64,000 bases of DNA, from assembly GCA_964492335.1 (NCBI GenBank), contig CAZBJX010000009.1, positions 1 to 64,000 of the forward strand, in the 5' to 3' direction. Within the stretch, counting starts at the first letter, position 1, and each line of letters opens with the position of its first letter. This document shows, one piece after another, positions 16,442 to 24,831 of the stretch. The DNA is from JAFGCL01 sp964492335 (GTDB lineage Bacteria; Chloroflexota; Dehalococcoidia; UBA2247; RBG-13-53-26). The position numbers and the translations under genes were made by a program. Below the pieces are notes generated by a model that was given only the letters and a program-made list of their open reading frames with translations, was not told the DNA's origin and searched no databases.

Positions 16442-16645
16442 CTACTTCTCCTCGTACTGGAAGACCTCTTCCAACGGCACGCCGAAGGCCCGGGCGATCT
16501 GGAAGGCCAGGGTAACCGAGGGGACGTACTTCCCCTGCTCGAGGGCGATGATGGTCTGACGGGTGCAGCCCGCCCTGTTGGCCAGGTCCTGCTGGGTCAT
16601 CTCCCCGTGGCCCCCGGGCCTACTCCGCCGGCTTCGCCGGCTCAC
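16442..16645 (-). CDS. XRE-family helix-turn-helix regulator
   Basis: The core reads MTQQDLANRAGCTRQTIIALEQGKYVPS followed by LAFQIARAFGVPLEEVFQYEE, a classic small HTH_3 regulator of about 67 residues. The family usually has about 15 residues before the TQQDLA helix, which supports the GTG start at 16643-16645 even though this overlaps the MFS gene by 26 nt. An ATG at 16598-16600 would give a truncated 52-residue form. It may control the overlapping transporter operon. Confidence 0.8.
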   Translation of the reverse strand: MSRRSRRSRPGGHGEMTQQDLANRAGCTRQTIIALEQGKYVPSVTLAFQIARAFGVPLEEVFQYEEK

Positions 16646-17741
16646 CGTCCGGCAGCACCAGCGACGCCAGCAGGCCGGCGCCCATGATCGCGGCGCCGAC
16701 GTACATCACCGCCCGGTAGCCCCAGCCGCCGGCGACGAAGCCCCCGATGAGGGGGCCCAGCGCGGAAGACAGGTAGGTTATGGAGTAGAGCAGCCCGGCG
16801 GCCGTGCCCCGCTCAACGCTCCGCCGCATCAGGAAGCTGAGCGCGCCCACCCACAGGCAGGACCAGGATACGGCCACCACCACCTCCACGGGGATGATCT
16901 GCAGGTAGTGCCTGGCCAGTCCATAGGCGACGCAGAAGACCACCGAGGCGGCCAGGCCCACGGTCAGCGTCCGGCCGGGATGGAACCGCTCCACGAAGCG
17001 CATGAGGAAGAACTGGGAAGCCATGTTGATGCCGTCCAGGATGGCCACCCACGATCTGGTGGCCCCTATCTCCACCAGGAAGAGGGGGAAGACGGTCCAG
17101 ACGGCATACGAGCCCAGGCACCTCAGGAAGTAGGGGAGGTAGACCTTGATGTTGGCGCGGACCAGCTCCAGGGGCAGGGCGGAGACCCTGACGGTCGGGC
17201 CTCTCTCCTCCTCGAGGGACAGCGACAATACGAAGGCCAGGGCAGAGGCCCCGCCGCTTATGGCAAACAGGGGGACGTAGTGCCGGGCGGCGATGGCCAC
17301 CACGCAGCCGCAGAGCCAGCCCAGGGAGCCGTAGGATGAGAAACGGCCCACCTGTCCCTCAGCCTCGAACACGTAAGCCATCAGGGCCGCCGAGAAGAGG
17401 CCCAGGCAGAACCCCACCAGCGCGCGGACCAGCAGCAGCGGCACCGGGTCCCGGGCCACGATCTGCAGCAGGTAGGCCACCGCCGCCAGCCCCAGCCCCA
17501 GCCTGATGAACAGAAGCCGGCCGCGCCGGTCCGACAGCCGGCCGAAGATAAAGGACGACAGGAAGTAGGCCGTCCCCCAGGCGGAGACGATCAAGCCCAC
17601 CTGCCAGCGCGATGCGCCGTGCCCCTCGGCATAGAGCGGCATGAAGATGTTGGAGGCGTAGAGGGCCAGGCTGGAGAGGAGATTGATCGCCGCCAGCCGC
17701 GCGGGCAGCGGGATGCTGGAGAGTCGGGTCAGGCACCTCAT
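16620..17741 (-). CDS. Major facilitator superfamily transporter
   Basis: The 373-residue protein has about eleven to twelve hydrophobic segments and the MFS loop motif GRLSDRRGRLLFIRLG between the second and third helices. The middle loop after the sixth helix is LSLEEERGPTVRVSALPLE. Substrate cannot be told. It ends inside the start of the XRE regulator gene, so the two form an overlapping pair that may be a drug-export cassette. Confidence 0.85.
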   Translation of the reverse strand: MRCLTRLSSIPLPARLAAINLLSSLALYASNIFMPLYAEGHGASRWQVGLIVSAWGTAYFLSSFIFGRLSDRRGRLLFIRLGLGLAAVAYLLQIVARDPVPLLLVRALVGFCLGLFSAALMAYVFEAEGQVGRFSSYGSLGWLCGCVVAIAARHYVPLFAISGGASALAFVLSLSLEEERGPTVRVSALPLELVRANIKVYLPYFLRCLGSYAVWTVFPLFLVEIGATRSWVAILDGINMASQFFLMRFVERFHPGRTLTVGLAASVVFCVAYGLARHYLQIIPVEVVVAVSWSCLWVGALSFLMRRSVERGTAAGLLYSITYLSSALGPLIGGFVAGGWGYRAVMYVGAAIMGAGLLASLVLPDGEPAKPAE

Positions 17742-17813
17742 CTGCGGGCGCTGCCGCCAACGGGCAACAGGTCATGATAGCATATCCCGCTCAGGCGCAG
17801 GCGACAGATGATG

Positions 17814-17822
17814 TGCTATACT
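17814..17822 (+). promoter_or_regulatory. Extended -10 promoter of the NYN gene
   Basis: TGCTATACT fits TGnTATAAT-like extended -10 sequence, 64 nt before the start codon at 17887. Confidence 0.35.
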
Positions 17823-17886
17823 GTGGCCGAATCGGGGTCTGGCGGGCCGGACTCGCAGGACAAGAGGACGAACAGGGGGCACGAAT

Positions 17887-18528
17887 ATGCAGAACCGGGT
17901 AGCCATCTTCATAGATGGCAGCAATCTCTACCACGCCCTGCGCGACAATTTCGGCCGCGTTGATCTCAACTTCACCGAGTTCACCGCCAAACTGTGCGCG
18001 GGGCGGCCGCTCTTCCGCACGTACTACTACAACGCCCTTCAGGACCCGGCCCAGAGGCCCGAAGGCCACCGTGAGCAGCAGGAGTTCCTGGACACCCTGA
18101 AGAAGACCCCCTACCTCGAGGTGCGGCTGGGCGGCATGAAGCTGTCCCAGGGCGTGCCGGTGGAGAAGGGCATCGATATCATGCTGGCCACGGACCTGCT
18201 GCACTTCGGCTGGAACAACCTCTACGATGTGGCCGTCCTGGTCAGCGGCGACGGCGATTTCGCCTACGCGCTGCAGGCCGCCAAGAACATGGGCAAGCAC
18301 GTAGAGGTGGCCTATTTCGAGAGCAACATCTCCCGCAGCATGCTGGACGTGGCGGACAACAGGCACCTGCTCAACGGCGACTTCTTCAAGGGGCTGTGGC
18401 GTTCGGCCGCCAAGCGAAAGGCGCGGCGGGGAAAGAAGGGGGCCCACCACGGGGAGCGCTCCAACGGCCCGCCCGCGGACGGCCCGCCGCCGGGCCGGGC
18501 CGGGGCCGCCGCAGCGGCCGTGGCTTAG
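17887..18528 (+). CDS. NYN domain-containing protein (LabA-like)
   Basis: The 213-residue product begins RVAIFIDGSNLYHALRDNF, the first acidic motif of the NYN/PIN-like nuclease fold. Further acidic residues follow in EKGIDIMLATDLLHF and VLVSGDGDFAYALQAAKNMGK, giving the usual set of four aspartates, and the fold ends near residue 170. The last 40 residues are a basic then Gly/Pro/Ala-rich tail (KRKARRGKKGAHHGE), possibly RNA binding. Such proteins are likely metal-dependent RNases. It converges with galU. Confidence 0.85.
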   Translation: MQNRVAIFIDGSNLYHALRDNFGRVDLNFTEFTAKLCAGRPLFRTYYYNALQDPAQRPEGHREQQEFLDTLKKTPYLEVRLGGMKLSQGVPVEKGIDIMLATDLLHFGWNNLYDVAVLVSGDGDFAYALQAAKNMGKHVEVAYFESNISRSMLDVADNRHLLNGDFFKGLWRSAAKRKARRGKKGAHHGERSNGPPADGPPPGRAGAAAAAVA

Positions 18529-18546
18529 GGGCCGGGAGCCCGCCGC

Positions 18547-19413
18547 CTACAGGGCCCGCGCCAGGAAGTCCCTGAGCCAGGGGCCCAGCTCTGGGTCCCG
18601 CAGGGCCAGCGTGATGTTGGTCTCCAGCCAGGACCGCAGCGTCCCCGCATCGTAGCGCTCGGTCTCGAACTGGTAGGCGTATACGGCCCGCTCCGCGGCC
18701 AGGCGCTGCAGGGCATCCGTGAGCTGGATCTCCTGCCCCCGCCCGGGGCCGGTGGCCTCCAGGGCGGCGAAGATATCGGGGGAGAGCACGTACCGGCCCA
18801 TTATCGCCAGGCGCGACGGGGCCTTCGCCCGCTCGGGCTTCTCCACCAGCTCCAGCGCCTGGTACAGTCGCGGCCCTATCTCCCGTGGCCGGATGACCCC
18901 GTACCGGTCCACCGCATCCTCCGGGACCTCCTTGACCGCCAGGACGCTCGCCTCGTAGCGCTGGTAGACCTCGATCATCTTCTTGAGGGTGACGGCCCCC
19001 TCGGGGAAGACGTCATCCGGCAGGAAGACCAGGAAGGGCTCGTCGCCCACCACCTTCCTGGCGGTCAGCACCGCGTGGCCCAGCCCCAGCTGCTCCTTCT
19101 GGCGGATGTAGCAGATGTCCACCATGTCCGACAGCCGGCGTATCTCCTCGGCCATCTGGGGCTTGCCGTGCTGCTCCAGGAACCGCTCCAGGTCAAAGGC
19201 CCGATCGAAGTAGTCCTCCATCGAGCGCTTGCCCAGGGAGGTGACCATGACCACCAGCTCCACCCCGCAGCCGACGGCCTCCTCCACGCTGTACTGGATG
19301 AGAGGCTTGGCCAGAAGCGGCAGCATCTCCTTGGGCTGCGTCTTGGTGGCGGGCAGGAAGCGGGTGCCCCACCCTGCCGCCGTGATCACAGCCTTCTTGA
19401 CACGCGTCGCCAC
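18547..19413 (-). CDS. galU: UTP-glucose-1-phosphate uridylyltransferase
   Basis: The 288-residue enzyme makes UDP-glucose. It has KAVITAAGWGTRFLPATKTQPKE at the N-terminus, EMLPLLAKPLIQYSVEEAV, the QKEQLGLGHAVL loop, FLVFLPDDVF and LVEKPERAKAPS. The second glycine of the usual GLGTR loop is replaced (AGWGTRF). It lies 10 nt after the DUF5752 gene and downstream of a glycosyltransferase, suggesting UDP-glucose supply for that enzyme. Confidence 0.93.
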   Translation of the reverse strand: MATRVKKAVITAAGWGTRFLPATKTQPKEMLPLLAKPLIQYSVEEAVGCGVELVVMVTSLGKRSMEDYFDRAFDLERFLEQHGKPQMAEEIRRLSDMVDICYIRQKEQLGLGHAVLTARKVVGDEPFLVFLPDDVFPEGAVTLKKMIEVYQRYEASVLAVKEVPEDAVDRYGVIRPREIGPRLYQALELVEKPERAKAPSRLAIMGRYVLSPDIFAALEATGPGRGQEIQLTDALQRLAAERAVYAYQFETERYDAGTLRSWLETNITLALRDPELGPWLRDFLARAL

Positions 19414-19422
19414 TGGACCTGG

Positions 19423-19791
19423 CTATCTCCGAGTCTGCTTGCGGGCGGCCGGCTTCTTGGGAGCAGCCGAGGCCCCTTTCCTGGCCGGGGCCGGCCTGGC
19501 GCTCAGGAAGGCGATCCTGTCCGTGACAACCCTGACAGCCACCATGGGGCTGGCGGCCCTGAGCAGCTCGACGGCCAGCTTGTCGTCCCTGATGATGTCC
19601 TTCACCCAGTTGTGGAAGTCGTTCTTGGCCTCGTCCACATGGTAGGCGAAGGTGCTCTCGTTCATGCTGGCGAGAGCATCCCGCAGCTCCCTCAGGTTTT
19701 TCAGGACCTGGCCATCGCTGCACCAGAAGGCAAATTCCTGCGGTACATCTCTCAGATAGCTCTTCGAGTCCGTCATCGCTGAAGTCGCCAT
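19423..19791 (-). CDS. DUF5752 family protein
   Basis: The 122-residue protein starts MATSAMTDSKSYLRDVPQEF; GGAGGGG lies about 9 nt upstream of the ATG. The core YLRDVPQEFAFWCSDGQVLKNLREL and VDEAKNDFHNWVKDIIRDDKLA fits DUF5752, a small helical family often found beside glycosyltransferases. The end is a basic Lys/Ala/Pro tail (KKPAARKQTRR). It sits between the glycosyltransferase and galU genes. Function is unknown; an accessory role in polysaccharide synthesis is likely from context. Confidence 0.75.
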   Translation of the reverse strand: MATSAMTDSKSYLRDVPQEFAFWCSDGQVLKNLRELRDALASMNESTFAYHVDEAKNDFHNWVKDIIRDDKLAVELLRAASPMVAVRVVTDRIAFLSARPAPARKGASAAPKKPAARKQTRR

Positions 19792-19923
19792 GAAATCAAC
19801 CCCTCCTTCCTTCAAATACCCTGCAACGGCCCCAGTTTGCCACATTTGTCAAGCCGTGGCAATACCCTGCGCCCGCCCGCATATGGGGACGCCGGAGGGG
19901 TCGGGCCTGCGCCCGGACAGCGG

Positions 19924-21321
19924 TCACCGGGACACGCCGTTGGCCTCTTCCACCTGCAGCGGCTGCCCCATCCATCCCAGCGCCGGCCAGTCAGCGGCCG
20001 CCTCCCGCTTCCCCCAGGCCATGCCGGTCGCCTGGAGCGCCCCCTGCAGCCCGGCCTGGTACTCCAGCTTCCTGATCAGGTTCATTATGACCCTGTCCCA
20101 GACGTATTGCCTCGCGGTCTCCCTGCCGGCGTGCCGCATGCTCTGCTTCTTCTCCGGGTGCCTGTTGAGGTAGCCAATATAGGACTCGATCTCCTTGGGG
20201 TCGGCCGTCTCCATCACCATGGCGTTGCGGTCGTGTATGGCGTAGTCCTCACCGGTGCTGCCCGTGAAGGCAATCCCTCCTGCGGCCATGGTCTCCAGCC
20301 CCACCAGCCCGAACGGCTCATGCCCGCTATTGGCCAGGACGGCATCCGCCGAACGGTAGAGCACCTTCAGCAGGCCCTGGGGGCAGTGGAACCGCAGGTT
20401 CAGCACATCCGCGCCGCGTTGCTCCCGGATGGCCCGCAGGTGGTCTCCGAACGCGTCCCCCCGGGCCGTCACGTCCCTCACTTTGAGCCCCAGCGACCGC
20501 GCGCGGGACAGGACCTCCTCGCCATGGGGCTCGATGCCCCCCCTGGCCAGAAGGACGGCCTTCTTGCCCCCGGCCTTGAGGCGGGCCACGGCCTCAACAG
20601 CCATGTTCCAGCGCTTGTCCGGGTCCCACCGGGCCACCTTGGCCAGGACCAGGTCGGCCTCCATGCAGTCGCGCAGGCGCCGGGCCGGCTCGTAGGGCAC
20701 CCGCCCCAGCAGCTCGCCCGGTATGCCGTTGGGGATGACCAGGGGATTGACCCCCAGCCGCCACATGATGTGCTTCATGTAGCGGCTCACCGTGGTGATC
20801 CGGGTGGTGTAGGCCAGCCGCCCCCAGTCGATGCGGTGGAAGGACATGGTGTTGTTGGCGTTCCAGAACAGCACCGCGCGCTCCCGCAGGCGGTGCGCAT
20901 GCAGCCTGTCGCTGATGCGGCACATGGCTTCCGCCGTGTGCCACTCCTCGCCCAGGACGACCACCAGCTTGTGCTCCCGGGCGGCCGGCAGGGCGATCCG
21001 CTCGCACACAAACCAGGGGATGGACTCGTTGAAGTCGTACAGCTTCTCGTCCTCCCCCTGGTAGACCCCGGCCGGGTGGTATCGGCTTATCCACTGGCAC
21101 CAGCGATGCAGCGTCAACCGGCCCTCTTCGCGGGACTCCTCGCCGGGCTGCCCGGGATCGCCGACGAAGAAGAGGTGGGTCCGGAAGCCCGCGGACGCCA
21201 GGGCCCGCGAGAGATGGCTCACCCTGACCCCGAGGCCGCCCGCAAGCGAATAGCGATCCGGCCCCTCGAATGAGAGTATGATGAACTCGGTGTTGTCCGG
21301 CCTGATCGCCGTTGGTTTCAT
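19924..21321 (-). CDS. GT4-type glycosyltransferase
   Basis: The 465-residue protein has a GT-B fold. The N-terminal domain opens with GPDRYSLAGGLGVRVSHLSRAL, like glycogen-synthase and GT4 enzymes; the C-terminal domain has VARWDPDKRWNMAVEAVARL, NSGHEPFGLVGLETMAAGG and a late GEDYAIHDRNAM. EPFGLVGLE is the retaining GT4 nucleotide-sugar site. The ATG at 21321 follows GAGGAGGGCC. It leads an operon with the DUF5752 gene and galU, so UDP-glucose is a probable donor; acceptor unknown. Confidence 0.83.
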   Translation of the reverse strand: MKPTAIRPDNTEFIILSFEGPDRYSLAGGLGVRVSHLSRALASAGFRTHLFFVGDPGQPGEESREEGRLTLHRWCQWISRYHPAGVYQGEDEKLYDFNESIPWFVCERIALPAAREHKLVVVLGEEWHTAEAMCRISDRLHAHRLRERAVLFWNANNTMSFHRIDWGRLAYTTRITTVSRYMKHIMWRLGVNPLVIPNGIPGELLGRVPYEPARRLRDCMEADLVLAKVARWDPDKRWNMAVEAVARLKAGGKKAVLLARGGIEPHGEEVLSRARSLGLKVRDVTARGDAFGDHLRAIREQRGADVLNLRFHCPQGLLKVLYRSADAVLANSGHEPFGLVGLETMAAGGIAFTGSTGEDYAIHDRNAMVMETADPKEIESYIGYLNRHPEKKQSMRHAGRETARQYVWDRVIMNLIRKLEYQAGLQGALQATGMAWGKREAAADWPALGWMGQPLQVEEANGVSR

Positions 21322-21417
21322 GGCCCTCCTCACTGCATCCGCTGGCCTCCCACCCCGGGCCGCGCACACCCCCCAAGTGTCGCCAGAAAACCTGTCCCAT
21401 GCCAACTTGGGAACCAT

Positions 21418-21446
21418 AGGCTATTACCGCAACCGGGCCCTGTCAA
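21418..21446 (-). promoter_or_regulatory. Candidate promoter of the glycosyltransferase-galU operon
   Basis: A perfect TTGACA (21441-21446 on the minus strand), a 17-nt spacer and a weak -10 TAGCCT (21418-21423) lie about 100 nt before the start codon. Confidence 0.35.
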
Positions 21447-21496
21447 GATTCGCAGGGGAGTGTTGTCGTTGTCCGGCGGAAGCCCGGAAGAGCCAT

Positions 21497-21525
21497 TTGA
21501 CGGTAGCCGCCCCTGCGCCTAGAAT
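21497..21525 (+). promoter_or_regulatory. Promoter of the DUF47 gene
   Basis: TTGACG (21497-21502), a 17-nt spacer and TAGAAT (21520-21525) precede the DUF47 start by about 54 nt. Confidence 0.6.
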
Positions 21526-21578
21526 GAGAGCGGCGGCCGGGGACCGCCTTGCCGATTCGGGAAACACGGAGCCAGCCC

Positions 21579-22208
21579 TTGTTCAAGTTCTCGCTCACGC
21601 CCAAGGACAAGAAGTTCGCCGTCCTCTTCGAGCAGAGCGCCCGCAACGCTGTCAAGATAGCCCGCCAGTTGAGGGACCTGGTCTACAACTGGGAGAACAT
21701 CCATGAGAGGCTGGCCATCATCACCGACCTGGAGCACGACGGGGACGCCCTCACCCACCAGATCATGGCGGAGCTGCACCGCAGATTCATCACCCCTTTC
21801 GACCGCGAGGACATCGCCCTCCTGGCGCACTCGCTGGACGAGGTGACCGACTATATCCAGTCTTCAGCGGACATGATGATCCTGTACAAGGTGGACCGGC
21901 CCACGAACAGGGCCCGGGAGCTGGCGGAGATCATCGTGCAATCCACCGAGGAGGTGGAGAGGGCGGTGTCCGAGATACACCACCACATCGACCGGGAGAA
22001 GCTGCTGAAACGCTGCATGGAGATCAACCGCCTGGAGAACGACGGCGACAGCGTCTATCGCGCCGCCCTGGCGGAGCTGTTTTCCGCTTCCACAGACGCG
22101 GCCTCCCTCATCAAGTGGCGCGAGATCTACGAGCACATGGAGGTGGCCATCGACCGGTGTGAGGACGTGGCCAACGTGCTCGAGGGTGTGGTCCTCAAGT
22201 ACGCCTGA
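21579..22208 (+). CDS. DUF47 (PhoU-like) phosphate transport accessory protein
   Basis: The 209-residue helical protein begins LFKFSLTPKDKKFAVLFEQSA with a TTG start; the family typically begins MFKF, and GGAG lies 7-8 nt upstream. An in-frame TTG 10 codons earlier is less likely. Features include ITDLEHDGDALTHQIMAEL, FITPFDREDIALLAHSLDEVTD and a second half with NRLENDGDSVYRAAL and ERCEDVANVLEGVVLKYA-like helices. DUF47 proteins regulate PiT transporters. The pit gene lies tail-to-tail one nucleotide away. Confidence 0.88.
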   Translation: MFKFSLTPKDKKFAVLFEQSARNAVKIARQLRDLVYNWENIHERLAIITDLEHDGDALTHQIMAELHRRFITPFDREDIALLAHSLDEVTDYIQSSADMMILYKVDRPTNRARELAEIIVQSTEEVERAVSEIHHHIDREKLLKRCMEINRLENDGDSVYRAALAELFSASTDAASLIKWREIYEHMEVAIDRCEDVANVLEGVVLKYA

Positions 22209-22209
22209 G

Positions 22210-23226
22210 TCAGGTGACCAGGGCAACGATCCCGTAGGCCAGGGCCCCGATGAGCCCCGACACCGGCACCGTCAGCAGCCAGGCCCACACAATCCTCAGG
22301 GTCACATTCCAGCGCACGGCGCGGAGCCGGTTGGCGCTCCCCACGCCCGAGATGGCCCCGGTGATGACATGGGTGGTGCTCACCGGCACGCCCAGGTGGG
22401 TGGCCAGAAAAACGCTCACCGCCCCAGCCGTCTCCGCGCAGAAGCCGTCGATGGGCCGCAGCTTGGTGATCTTCTGCCCCATGGTCTTCACGATCCGCCA
22501 GCCCCCGCTCATGGTGCCCAGGGCTATGGCGGTGTGCGCCGCCAGTATCACCCACAGGTTCTCATCCATGCTGATCTTCATCTCCGGGATGGCGCCCTCC
22601 GCGTAGAGGACGATCAGGATGACCCCCATGGTCTTCTGGGCGTCGTTGCCGCCGTGCCCCAGGCTGTAGGCCCCGGCGGAGATGAGCTGCAGTATGCGGG
22701 ACCATCGGTTCACAGTGCCTGCCGGCTCCCGGTGCACCATCCAGGTAACGATCACCTTCAGCACGAAGCCGGCCACCAGCCCGATGAGGGGCGCGATGAT
22801 AATGAAGGCCATGGGCAGGTACCAGCCCTCCAGCTTGATGACGTGGAAGCCCCCCTTGGCAATGGCCGCCCCGCCCAGGCCGCCGATGAGCGCATGGCTG
22901 GAGCTGCTGGGCAGCCCCAGGAGCCAGGTGATGATGTTCCAGGCGATGGCGCCGACCAGACCGGCGAATACCACGGCGATCCAGGACTGCTCGGCGGGGA
23001 TGTCGACCATCTTCCCGCCGATGGTCTCGGCCACTGCGGTGCCGAATATCAGGAAGGCTATGAAGTTGAAGAACGTGGCCCATACCACCGCCTGCCTTGG
23101 TGTCAGCACCCTGGTGGAGACCACGGTGGAGATGGAGTTGGCGGCATCGTGCATGCCGTTGGTGTAGTCGAAGACCAGGGCCAGGGCGATGACGAAGACC
23201 GCGAATACGCTCAAATCCAGCGGCAT
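22210..23226 (-). CDS. pit: PiT-family inorganic phosphate transporter
   Basis: The 338-residue membrane protein has two PiT signature repeats, FDYTNGMHDAANSISTVVSTR near residue 17 and AYSLGHGGNDAQKTMGVILI near residue 195, with GAIAWNIITWLLGLPSSSSHALIGG and GVPVSTTHVITGAISGVG between conserved helices. It imports phosphate with protons or cations. I chose ATG 23226; an ATG 12 codons upstream is possible. It converges with the DUF47 gene and is divergent from phoU. Confidence 0.92.
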   Translation of the reverse strand: MPLDLSVFAVFVIALALVFDYTNGMHDAANSISTVVSTRVLTPRQAVVWATFFNFIAFLIFGTAVAETIGGKMVDIPAEQSWIAVVFAGLVGAIAWNIITWLLGLPSSSSHALIGGLGGAAIAKGGFHVIKLEGWYLPMAFIIIAPLIGLVAGFVLKVIVTWMVHREPAGTVNRWSRILQLISAGAYSLGHGGNDAQKTMGVILIVLYAEGAIPEMKISMDENLWVILAAHTAIALGTMSGGWRIVKTMGQKITKLRPIDGFCAETAGAVSVFLATHLGVPVSTTHVITGAISGVGSANRLRAVRWNVTLRIVWAWLLTVPVSGLIGALAYGIVALVT

Positions 23227-23391
23227 GATGTAGCCGGCCCCAGGCCATTGCGCCGTCCTCATTCTAGACCGCAGGCGACAGGCGGTCAAACGGCCGCACC
23301 GGGCCGCAGAAGTCCCGCAGCTTCTCCGGGAGGGGAGCCGTGTGGCCGGAGGCGGGCCCCGGGGCCCGCCCTCTCTCCCACCGGTGCGGCT

Positions 23392-23419
23392 TTGCGCCGC
23401 CGGCGATGGGGCGTATAAT
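23392..23419 (+). promoter_or_regulatory. Candidate phoU promoter
   Basis: TTGCGC (23392-23397), a 16-nt spacer and a perfect TATAAT (23414-23419) precede the phoU start by about 80 nt. Confidence 0.45.
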
Positions 23420-23497
23420 ACACCAATCGATATCGTATCCCGGAGCCGCCGTCCCCGCAGCGTGCGGACCGCTGGATCGGAACAGGAGGCCATGACC

Positions 23498-24163
23498 ATG
23501 GAATCGGCAGGGACTTTTGAGAAGGGCATGCTGGAGATCCAGAACGACGTCGTCTCCATGGGCAGGCTGGTGGAGAAGCAGATCGAGCAGTCCGTCGAAG
23601 CGTTGAAGAAGCGGGACCTGCCCCTGGCGCACAGGGTCATGGCCGATGATGCCAGGATCAACCTCCTGCGGTTCACCATAGAGGACAAGTGCATCAAGCT
23701 GGTGGCGGCGCACCGCCCTGCGGAGGCCGAGCTCCGGCTGGTGGCGGCCATCCTCAACATCATCGTGGACCTGGAGCGGATGGGGGATTACGCTGAAGGG
23801 ATTTCCAAGATCGCCATCATGATCGGCGACGAGCGGCCCCTGAAGCCGCTGATCGACATCCCCCGGATGGCCCAGCTGGCCGTCGAGATGACCCGCGGCA
23901 GCCTGGAAGCGTTCGTCAAGCGGGACGAGGAGCAGGCCAGGAAGGTGGTCAGCCTGGACAACGTGGTGGACGGCCTCTATGACCAGGTCTTCCGGGAGCT
24001 GATCACCTTCATGATGGTTGACCCGAAGACCATAGACCGGGCCACCAGGCTGATCTGGGTGGCCCACAACCTGGAGCGCGCCGCCGACCGCACCACCAAC
24101 ATCTGCGAGAGGGTGGTCTTCCTGGTGACGGGCAAGATGGAGGAAATCGGGGCCTCCCGGTAA
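23498..24163 (+). CDS. phoU: Phosphate transport regulator PhoU
   Basis: The 221-residue helical protein has the two PhoU repeats, with INLLRFTIEDKCIKLVAAHRPAEAELRLV, IIVDLERMGDYAEGISKIA near residue 88 and VAHNLERAADRTTNICERVVFLVTG near residue 190, the metal-binding (E/D)RxxD motifs. PhoU represses the phosphate regulon through PhoR and PstB. I chose the ATG at 23498 because AGGAGG lies 8 nt upstream; the ATG at 23492 is only 2 nt from it. Here it accompanies Pit/DUF47, not pstSCAB. Confidence 0.9.
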   Translation: MESAGTFEKGMLEIQNDVVSMGRLVEKQIEQSVEALKKRDLPLAHRVMADDARINLLRFTIEDKCIKLVAAHRPAEAELRLVAAILNIIVDLERMGDYAEGISKIAIMIGDERPLKPLIDIPRMAQLAVEMTRGSLEAFVKRDEEQARKVVSLDNVVDGLYDQVFRELITFMMVDPKTIDRATRLIWVAHNLERAADRTTNICERVVFLVTGKMEEIGASR

Positions 24164-24221
24164 CAGCCCTTCGGGCGGCCACTGCCGCGCCCGTTGCGCC
24201 GGCCACCCCCGCCGGGCGGGT

Positions 24222-24830
24222 CTAGCCTTCAAGGTGGCAGGTGTCGTTGAACAGCACCAGGCTGTTTCCCCGGGTGGTCATGTCCAGGATGGTGATGGAG
24301 GCCGGGGCCTGCCTCAGCTGGACCACCTGGCCGAGGTCCAGGTCCAGGGCATCGCAAAGGATGGCCAGGTTGGTCAGCAGATGGGCCACAATCACCACCG
24401 TGGCGTCCACATGCCTCTCCAGTATGCGGTCGACAGCCCATGAAGCCCTCTTCCGGACATCCAGAAGCGACTCCCCTCCGGGCAGCGGGGCCAGGGCATT
24501 GCCCTCGCGCAGCCCCTTCCAGGCCTCCAGGTAGCGGCCGCTGAGCTCGCGCTCAAACATGCCGTCGAGGTCCCCGACATCGATCTCCCTCAGCTCGTCG
24601 GCCAGGCGGACCGGCACCCTGCAGGCATCGCCGATTATCTGCGCGGTCTCGGCAGCGCGCTTCAGGGGGCTGGAGTAGATGGCGTCCACCCCCTCTCCCC
24701 CCAGGGCCGCCGCCAGCCTGTCCGCCTCCTTCAGGCCCGCCTGGCTCAAGCGGGTGTCGCTGCGGCTCCCCTGGATCCTGCGCTGCCTGTTCCACTCTGT
24801 CTCGCCGTGACGTACCAGAATCAGCTTCAT
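24222..24830 (-). CDS. Histidine phosphatase family protein
   Basis: The 202-residue protein belongs to the phosphoglycerate-mutase-like superfamily. It has the phospho-acceptor RHGETEWNRQRRIQGSRSD, the IYSSPLKRAAETAQII arginine, the catalytic acid in ELREIDVGDLDG, and the second histidine in VVIVAHLLTN, where most relatives have SHGG. Substrate is unknown (phosphosugar or alpha-ribazole phosphate are common). It starts immediately after the TIGR03936 gene stop, so the pair is co-transcribed. Confidence 0.88.
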   Translation of the reverse strand: MKLILVRHGETEWNRQRRIQGSRSDTRLSQAGLKEADRLAAALGGEGVDAIYSSPLKRAAETAQIIGDACRVPVRLADELREIDVGDLDGMFERELSGRYLEAWKGLREGNALAPLPGGESLLDVRKRASWAVDRILERHVDATVVIVAHLLTNLAILCDALDLDLGQVVQLRQAPASITILDMTTRGNSLVLFNDTCHLEG

Positions 24831-24831
24831 G

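Noticed and set aside
16598..16600. ATG at 16600 as start of the XRE gene
   Set aside because: It would remove the first helix of the HTH domain. The GTG at 16645 gives the family length, although it overlaps the MFS gene.
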